Below are positions 7,001-11,394 of a DNA stretch of 11,394 nt, piece by piece (position 1 is the first letter of the stretch; every line of letters begins with the position of its first letter). The notes beneath the pieces were generated by a model that was not told where the DNA came from, did not search any database, and saw only the letters and a program-made list of their open reading frames with translations. The position numbers were made by a program, and so were the translations under genes. The stretch is from Arthrobacter sp. (GTDB taxonomy: Bacteria; Actinomycetota; Actinomycetes; Actinomycetales; Micrococcaceae): assembly GCA_025464925.1 (NCBI GenBank), contig JAODMS010000190.1, positions 1 to 11,394 of the forward strand. The letters run 5' to 3'.

Positions 7001-7698
7001 TGCCCCGTCCCGCCGGCGCCCCGGCAGCCACGGCGTCAACAACGGCGGCTCCGCCGCTGACCACCTCCGACGGTGCCCCGGTGGAAGTTCGCCGCTCTGC
7101 CCGACGGCGGCGGACGGTCGCCGCCTTCTGGGAAAACGGCACCGCGGTGGTCGCCATTCCGGCCTCTTTTACCCGCAGCCAGGAACGCGAATGGGTACAT
7201 CGGATGCTGGAGAAGCTCCGCCTCCAAGGGGCCCGAGGCGCCCGCGGTGCCGGCCGCCGCCGTCCCCGCAGCGACGCCGCCCTGGCCAGCCATGCCGCCG
7301 TGCTCTCCGACACGTATCTCGGGGGCCGCGCCGTGCCTTCCTCGGTCCGCTGGGTCAGCAACCAGAACTCGCGCTGGGGGTCGGCGACGCCGTCGGAGGG
7401 AACCATCCGGCTTTCGGACAAGCTCCAGCCCATGCCGCAGTGGGTCATTGACTACGTATTGCTGCACGAGCTTGCGCATCTGCTGGTGGCCGGCCACGAC
7501 GCCGCGTTCTGGCGGCTGCTGGAGGCGTATCCGGAAACGGCGCGTGCCAAGGCCTTCCTGGAAGGCGTCTCCTTCGCCACGTCCCACGGACTCCCGCCGG
7601 CTACTGGCCCTGACGGCACAGATGACACAGGCAGCGGACAAGGAACGGCCCCGGACGGAACCGGAGTTCCGGCCGGGGCCAGCAGGCCTGGGCTTTAG
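7000..7698 (+). CDS. YgjP/DUF45-type zinc metallopeptidase (M48-like)
   Basis: 232 residues. The ATG (7000-7002) shares its A with the TGA of uvrD2 (TGATG), so translation is probably coupled; no good separate ribosome-binding site is visible. The core starts at EVRRSARRRRTVAAFW (~residue 29). The HExxH zinc motif is HELAH (H156, E157, H160), followed by GHDAAFW in which H166 is the probable third ligand. The upstream SRWGS signature reads WGSAT, whereas WGSC is usual in the YgjP/SprT-like families. The middle (~75-95) is Arg/Gly-rich (GARGARGAGRRRPRS) and the last ~30 residues are Gly/Pro/Asp-rich and look disordered. The substrate is unknown; no signal peptide or membrane segment is seen, so it is probably cytoplasmic. 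The stop codon overlaps the stop of the opposing gene. Confidence 0.88.
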   Translation: MPRPAGAPAATASTTAAPPLTTSDGAPVEVRRSARRRRTVAAFWENGTAVVAIPASFTRSQEREWVHRMLEKLRLQGARGARGAGRRRPRSDAALASHAAVLSDTYLGGRAVPSSVRWVSNQNSRWGSATPSEGTIRLSDKLQPMPQWVIDYVLLHELAHLLVAGHDAAFWRLLEAYPETARAKAFLEGVSFATSHGLPPATGPDGTDDTGSGQGTAPDGTGVPAGASRPGL

Positions 7699-9158
7699 GC
7701 CCTCGGGGGCGTGCCGCCCTCGTCCGGTGTCGTTTCCCCGCCGTCGCCCTTCCCGCCCTCGTCCTCTTCCGCCGCGGGCTCGTCGGCGGCGGACTGCCCG
7801 TCGTCGGCAGGCTGATCGAAGCCGCCGCTCAATAGCTTCTGCAGGGCGTCGTCGACCTCGGTGCCGCTGGCCTCGGCAAGCTTCCGTCGCCCGCTGAACC
7901 CCTTCGGGTCATCAAGGTCCTCGGCCGTGGGCAGCAGGTCAGGGTGATGCCAGATGGCGTCGCGGCCTTCGATCCCGCGTTCGTCCTTGAGCGAGGCCCA
8001 CAGCGTGGCGGCCTCCCGGAGCCGGCGCGGCCGCAGTTCGAGCCCCACCAAGGAAGAAAACGCATGTTCCGCGGGCCCTCCGGTGGCGCGGCGGCGACGG
8101 ACGGTCTCCCGCAGCGCCGCGGCCGAAGGCAGCACCTTCTCCGTGGCTGCCGCCGTCAGCTCGTCGACCCAGCCTTCCACCAGAGCGAGGGCCGTCTCCA
8201 GCTTTTCGAGGGCCTGTTCCTGCGCGGGCGTGCGCTGCGGCATGAAGACGCCCTGGGACAAGGCCTCCTGGATGCCTTCCGGATTGCTGGGATCCAGGTC
8301 CCTCGCGAGTTCCTCGATCTTCGACGTGTCGATGTGGATACCCCCGGCGTAGGCCTCAATGGCGCTGAGGAGGTGCCCACGCAGCCACGGGACCTGGACA
8401 AAGAGGCGGGCGTGAGCCGCTTCCCGAACGGCCAGGAACAGCCTGACGTCGTTCTCCGGCAGGCTGAGGCCTTCGCCGAACTTCGCCACGTTGGCGGGCA
8501 GGAGCGCCATTTCCAGGTCCGCGAGGGGGACGCCGATGTCGGTGGAACTCACGACATCGGCCGAGAGGGCACCAATGGCCTGGCCAAGCTGCATGCCGAA
8601 GATGGCCCCGCCCATGTTCTGCAGCATCGAGGAGGCGCCGCCCATCATTGACTTCATTTCCTCGGGCATCTGTTCGGTCATGGCTGCTGACAGCGCATTG
8701 GCGATGCTGTTGGCGACAGGTTCGGTCAGCCGCTTCCACGTGCCCAGGGTTTCCTCGACCCACTCGGCACGCGACCATGCCCTGCCGATCAGCCCGGTCG
8801 CCGGCAGCCCGGTGACCTGGTCGAGCCAGAGCTCGGCGAGCCGAAGGGCATCATCGACTTCGCGTGACTCCCGCGCGGTGACGGACGGGTCGGAGCCGCT
8901 CGCGGCCACCCGCCGGGCGTTCTCGTGCGCCAACTTCCAGTTCACGGGGCCTTCGGAGGTGGCGCTCATCATTGCCTGGACCTGGGAGAACATCTGGGCC
9001 AGGAGGTTCGGATCATCGGGAAGGCCGGCGGCCTTGGCGAGTTCCGCAGGGTCGATATTGCCCATGCCTTGGCCGCCCATCAGGTTCTTCAGCATTTCTG
9101 CCAGCGGATCCTTGGGTTCCTCGTCTCCGTTGGACGGATTGAGTGGGTTGGAGGTCAT
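7695..9158 (-). CDS. Zincin-like metallopeptidase family protein (DUF2342, Rv3195-like)
   Basis: 487 residues from the ATG at 9158, with a weak GGCGGG element just upstream. The sequence fits the actinobacterial 'putative hydrolase / zinc-dependent metalloprotease' family (DUF2342). The likely metal site is REAAHARLF with E246-x2-H249; the first His of HExxH is Arg here, so catalysis is unproven. A Gly/Met-rich central stretch (MMGGASSML, then MGGAIFGMQLGQAIGALSA) could be a buried or membrane-contacting helix. Other histidines that might bind metal lie further on (GGIHID, PAEHAF, WHHPD). The N-terminus is short, polar and Gly/Met-rich (LMGGQGMGNIDP), and the last ~45 residues are highly acidic and Gly-rich. 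Synteny with the Lon-like protease and UPF0182 genes matches Mycobacterium. It converges with the metallopeptidase gene (4-bp overlap) and diverges from the PDZ-protease gene. Confidence 0.88.
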   Translation of the reverse strand: MTSNPLNPSNGDEEPKDPLAEMLKNLMGGQGMGNIDPAELAKAAGLPDDPNLLAQMFSQVQAMMSATSEGPVNWKLAHENARRVAASGSDPSVTARESREVDDALRLAELWLDQVTGLPATGLIGRAWSRAEWVEETLGTWKRLTEPVANSIANALSAAMTEQMPEEMKSMMGGASSMLQNMGGAIFGMQLGQAIGALSADVVSSTDIGVPLADLEMALLPANVAKFGEGLSLPENDVRLFLAVREAAHARLFVQVPWLRGHLLSAIEAYAGGIHIDTSKIEELARDLDPSNPEGIQEALSQGVFMPQRTPAQEQALEKLETALALVEGWVDELTAAATEKVLPSAAALRETVRRRRATGGPAEHAFSSLVGLELRPRRLREAATLWASLKDERGIEGRDAIWHHPDLLPTAEDLDDPKGFSGRRKLAEASGTEVDDALQKLLSGGFDQPADDGQSAADEPAAEEDEGGKGDGGETTPDEGGTPPRA

Positions 9159-9393
9159 GGTCCCGCCGATCGTCGGAGTGGCTGTTTCTCAACTTCACGG
9201 TACCCCGCGGCAAGAGGCGCTGTCTGCCGTAACCGGGCCACGTTCGCTGTAGGCAAAGAGCCATCCGGGCTGTCGAGCGCGTAGTGTTGGAAGCTGGAAT
9301 ATTTGCAGGCGGCCACCTCGGTTCAGGTTGCGGCCGCAGTGCGCCGTTTACGGGCCCGCGGGGCCCGCCGCGCCGGCACGGAGAGGTCCTTTC
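9159..9393. other. Divergent intergenic region
   Basis: This 235-bp gap separates the start of the DUF2342 gene (-) from the PDZ-protease gene (+) and must hold both promoters. Weak TANNNT candidates are TACCGT on the minus strand (9202-9197) and TAGTGT on the plus strand (9282-9287); neither has a convincing -35 box. CCGA(TCG)TCGG at 9167-9177 is a short interrupted inverted repeat near the DUF2342 start. I see no gene or RNA here. Confidence 0.5.
9381..9386 (+). promoter_or_regulatory. Ribosome-binding site supporting the TTG start at 9394
   Basis: GAGAGG lies 7 nt before TTG (9394-9396), a normal Shine-Dalgarno distance. It competes with GGGAGG at 9529-9534, which lies 9 nt before an in-frame ATG at 9544. 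Confidence 0.5.
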
Positions 9394-10572
9394 TTGACGA
9401 TTACCCAGGGCGAGCAGCCCGACAGCGATGCAGCGGCCGGCCGGGCCCGGGGCCGGAGGGCCCGTCACGGCGGACCGCGTCTCGCCCGGAACGGGGACAA
9501 CAGCAATCGGGACAACGGCAACCGCAACGGGAGGTCCTCGGCCATGACCGTCTCGGGCCTGCTCGCACTGGCCCTGGGCATCACCGCCGTGAGCCTTCCC
9601 GTTCCCTATGTGGTCGAGACTCCCGGGCCGACCTACAATACGCTCGCCCAAGACAACGGCAAGCCGGTCATCAGCGTCATCGGCCATGAGACCTTTCCCG
9701 CGAAGGGAAGCCTTGACCTCACCACGGTGTATGTCGATGGCGGCCCCAACGGCCCCGTCAGCACCTTCGAGGCTTTCTCGGCCTGGCTGGACGGGACCAA
9801 AGCCGTCTACCCCGAGGAATTGATTTTCCCCAGCGGCGTGACGAAGGAACAGTCAGAGCAGGAGAGCGCCGTCGCGATGACAACGTCGCAGGAGAACGCC
9901 GTCGCCTCGGCCCTGAAGGAACTTAACATCGCGTTCGAGCAGAAAATGGAGATCGCCGGCCTTGCGGACGGTTCCGCATCGAACGGCTTGCTCCAGGCAG
10001 GCGACGTCCTCGTCTCCATCAATGGCAAGCCGATCACCGGCCTGTCCGTCGTGCAGTCCGAGCTGGCGGCGGGCAACGGAACGCCGGTCACGGTCGTCGT
10101 GGAGCGGGCCGGCAGCCAGGTGCCCGTAACCATTACGCCGGCTCGGACCGAGGCCGGCCGCTACGTCCTCGGCGTGATCCTGCAGTACAAGTTCAAGTTC
10201 CCGTTCGAGGTCAAGATCTCCCTCGACAAGGTGGGAGGCCCGAGCGCCGGGCTGATGTTCGCCCTCGGGATCATCGACACCGTAACCGCCGGGGATCTGA
10301 CCGGCGGCAAGCATATCGCCGGAACCGGAACGATCACCCCCGACGGCGTGGTGGGACCCATCGGCGGGATCAGCCAGAAGATGCACGGTGCACGATCCGC
10401 CGGAGCCAGCTTGTTCCTGGCCCCGGCCGAAAATTGCGATGACGTGGTCGGCCACATCCCGGATGGCCTGCAGGTCGTGCGGGTCGAGAATCTGGCCGGA
10501 GCGAGGAAAGCAGTTGAACTGGCGGCGTCAGGCGGAGACACATCCGGGCTTCCCGCCTGCAGCAAAAACTAG
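9394..10572 (+). CDS. Membrane-anchored PDZ-domain Lon-like serine protease (YlbL/Rv3194c-like)
   Basis: 392 residues from TTG 9394, or 342 from ATG 9544; both starts have a good ribosome-binding site. The longer form is listed because 9394-9543 keeps the high-GC third-position pattern of coding sequence; the shorter one matches the usual family length (~340). In long-form numbering, residues 1-50 are polar with an Arg/Asn/Gly-rich run (NGDNSNRDNGNRNGRSS). A single hydrophobic segment (~53-73) anchors the rest outside the cell. The family-specific VVETPGPTYNT follows, then a PDZ domain (~180-250, GLLQAGDVLVSINGKPI). The Lon-like protease domain has VGGPSAGLMF with S284 and GGISQKMHGARSAGA with K329, the Ser-Lys dyad 45 residues apart. 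It is expected to be a cell-surface protease. The substrate is unknown. It lies upstream of the UPF0182 gene, as in mycobacteria. Confidence 0.92.
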   Translation: MTITQGEQPDSDAAAGRARGRRARHGGPRLARNGDNSNRDNGNRNGRSSAMTVSGLLALALGITAVSLPVPYVVETPGPTYNTLAQDNGKPVISVIGHETFPAKGSLDLTTVYVDGGPNGPVSTFEAFSAWLDGTKAVYPEELIFPSGVTKEQSEQESAVAMTTSQENAVASALKELNIAFEQKMEIAGLADGSASNGLLQAGDVLVSINGKPITGLSVVQSELAAGNGTPVTVVVERAGSQVPVTITPARTEAGRYVLGVILQYKFKFPFEVKISLDKVGGPSAGLMFALGIIDTVTAGDLTGGKHIAGTGTITPDGVVGPIGGISQKMHGARSAGASLFLAPAENCDDVVGHIPDGLQVVRVENLAGARKAVELAASGGDTSGLPACSKN

Positions 10573-10661
10573 ACTGGCCCCGGAACTAAGCTTTCCCGTC
10601 ACTCGTGGCACTTATGACGGCGGCCCCTGACCTGCCCTGCCAGAACGGTGCCGGCAGTCGA

Positions 10662-10667
10662 TAGAAT
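10662..10667 (+). promoter_or_regulatory. Candidate -10 element for the UPF0182 gene
   Basis: TAGAAT matches 5 of 6 bases of TATAAT. A weak -35 (CTGCCA, 10637-10642) lies 19 bp upstream. Transcription would begin near 10674 and give an ~80-nt leader. An alternative weak pair is CTGACA (10704-10709), 16 bp, TATTTG (10726-10731), which would give only a ~15-nt leader. Confidence 0.4.
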
Positions 10668-10685
10668 GCATCAACACGTCACCAC

Positions 10686-10745
10686 ATGTACCGCATCAAC
10701 GCCCTGACACAACTAAAAAAACCAGTATTTGACGACCAGCTATGA
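10686..10745 (+). CDS. Possible 19-residue leader peptide (uORF) upstream of UPF0182
   Basis: ATG at 10686 opens a 19-codon frame ([19 protein letters not shown]) ending at TGA 10743-10745. The stop overlaps the GAGG ribosome-binding site (10744-10747) of the UPF0182 gene, so ribosomes finishing this peptide would sit on that site. The codons are unlike the neighbours: two CTA Leu codons, AAA AAA, CCA, GTA and TTT in ten consecutive or nearby positions. There is no clear ribosome-binding site for the ATG itself. It could be chance in an AT-richer stretch; no homologue is recognised. Confidence 0.3.
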   Translation: MYRINALTQLKKPVFDDQL

Positions 10746-10747
10746 GG
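10744..10747 (+). promoter_or_regulatory. Ribosome-binding site deciding the TTG start of UPF0182
   Basis: GAGG lies 8 nt before TTG 10756-10758. It is the only purine-rich element upstream of the open frame that leads into the conserved protein, and it supports TTG as the start codon. Confidence 0.6.
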
Positions 10748-10755
10748 TACCGAGT

Positions 10756-11394
10756 TTGTCCCGTCCCGCCAGCACCGTTCCGCCCGGAAGGCCCCAGACA
10801 CGACGAGGCGCCTTGACGCCGACGTTGATTGTCGTCGCCCTGATCGTCGTCGGCTTCATCTTCTTCGCCAATGTCTGGACGGATGTCCTCTGGTACCAGC
10901 AGTTGGGCTTCTTTGAAGTCTTCCTGACCGAGAACCTGGCGCGGATAGCCATCTTCGTGACCGGCTTCGCCGTCATGTTCAGCGCCGTGTTCTTCGCGAT
11001 CCGGATCGCTTACCACGCGCGGCCTGTCTACGCCCCGGACTCCGAAGTCCGGGACAACCTTAACCGTTACCAGGTGCAGCTGGAACCGGTGCGCCGCGTG
11101 GTCATGATCGGCCTGCCGGTGCTGTTCGGGCTCTTCGCCGGCAGCGCGGCCGCCAGCCAGTGGCAGAAGGTGCTGCTCTTCCTCAACCAGGAGCCCTTCG
11201 GCCGCAACGACCCGCAGTTCAACCTGGACATCAGCTTCTACCTCATGACGCTGCCGTTCCTGGGCTTCGTCACCGGCTTCCTGATCAGCGTCGTCATCGT
11301 GGCCGGAATTGCGGGCATCCTGACGCACTACCTCTACGGCAGCATCCGGATCATGGAGCGCGGCATCTTCACGAGCCGTGCCGCCCAGATCCAC
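10756..11394 (+). CDS. UPF0182 family multipass membrane protein (3' end missing)
   Basis: 213 N-terminal residues are visible and the frame is still open at the window end; family members are usually ~900-1000 residues. The start is TTG 10756. After a short basic, Pro-rich cytoplasmic N-terminus ([17 protein letters not shown]), predicted membrane segments lie at about 23-41, 64-84, 115-133 and 161-189. Family hallmarks are the [13 protein letters not shown] stretch after the first membrane segment (40-52) and the [11 protein letters not shown] motif (152-162) before the fourth. Function is unknown; the family is an integral membrane protein common in Actinobacteria and encoded next to the Lon-like protease in several genera. 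The family assignment is confident, the role is not. Confidence 0.93.
   Translation, partial: MSRPASTVPPGRPQTRRGALTPTLIVVALIVVGFIFFANVWTDVLWYQQLGFFEVFLTENLARIAIFVTGFAVMFSAVFFAIRIAYHARPVYAPDSEVRDNLNRYQVQLEPVRRVVMIGLPVLFGLFAGSAAASQWQKVLLFLNQEPFGRNDPQFNLDISFYLMTLPFLGFVTGFLISVVIVAGIAGILTHYLYGSIRIMERGIFTSRAAQIH

Larger units (their letters stand above)
10573..10755 (+). other. Leader/intergenic region before the UPF0182 gene
   Basis: The 183-bp gap starts with a weak inverted repeat (CCGTCA 10596-10601 with TGACGG 10615-10620, 13-nt loop, no T-tract) that could help end the PDZ-protease transcript. It then holds a candidate promoter, a possible 19-codon ORF with an A7 run (10715-10721), and the ribosome-binding site of the next gene. 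Base composition is noticeably more AT-rich in 10680-10745 than in the flanking genes. Confidence 0.5.

Noticed and set aside
6143..7042. 299-codon open frame on the minus strand opposite uvrD2
   Set aside because: Its composition is the complement of the helicase codons, it has no domain, and it covers the UvrD2 tetracysteine and HRDC regions.
10596..10620. Inverted repeat CCGTCA/TGACGG as an intrinsic terminator of the PDZ-protease gene
   Set aside because: The stem is only 6 bp with a 13-nt loop and no T-tract; it is mentioned with the intergenic region but not called as a terminator.
10640..10656. CTGCC/GGCAG pair as a hairpin or operator before UPF0182
   Set aside because: A 5-bp match in GC-rich sequence is expected by chance.
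10573..10755. tRNA or small structured RNA in the UPF0182 leader
   Set aside because: No cloverleaf arms, no conserved T-loop sequence and no riboswitch-like core could be found by eye.
1..11394. Mobile element, CRISPR array or defence island
   Set aside because: There is no transposase, integrase, terminal inverted repeat or regularly spaced repeat; gene order is that of a conserved actinobacterial chromosomal block.

Overview
The window is a piece of a high-GC actinobacterial chromosome. Codons end overwhelmingly in G or C, GTG and TTG starts are common, and the gene set and order match the family Micrococcaceae (Arthrobacter/Pseudarthrobacter-like). That assignment is an inference from gene content; no rRNA or other species marker is present. 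I see no insertion sequence, phage gene, CRISPR array or tRNA. This looks like core chromosome rather than an accessory island.

Layout from left to right: the 3' two-thirds of a RecB-like helicase-nuclease (AdnB type, +, 1-2097); a convergent APH/MPH-type phosphotransferase with a proline-rich tail (-, 2117-3394); a short divergent promoter region; NudC-type NAD(H) pyrophosphatase (+, 3581-4708); the superfamily 1 helicase UvrD2 with tetracysteine and HRDC domains (+, 4805-7000); a YgjP/WGSC-type metallopeptidase that overlaps UvrD2 by one base (+, 7000-7698); a convergent zincin-like protein of the DUF2342 family (-, 7695-9158); a divergent intergenic region; a membrane-anchored PDZ plus Lon-like serine protease (+, 9394-10572); a 183-bp leader region; and the 5' part of a UPF0182 membrane protein (TTG start, 10756 to the window end).

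The order adnB / nudC / uvrD2 and then DUF2342 / PDZ-protease / UPF0182 is, from my knowledge of the family, also that of the Mycobacterium tuberculosis Rv3202c-Rv3193c region. The mycobacterial ion-channel gene is replaced here by the phosphotransferase, and no whiB7 is seen. Two themes share the block: DNA end processing and unwinding (AdnB, UvrD2), and envelope or proteolysis functions (metallopeptidase, DUF2342, Lon-like protease, UPF0182). No sequence evidence shows that the two groups act together.

No clearly new system is present. The points that most deserve a second look are: a phosphotransferase whose Mg-binding aspartate position is glycine; a possible 19-codon upstream ORF whose stop codon sits on the ribosome-binding site of the UPF0182 gene; matching candidate leaderless promoters on both sides of the nudC divergence; and two tight convergent gene ends, one overlapping by 4 bp and one with both stop codons inside a shared hairpin.
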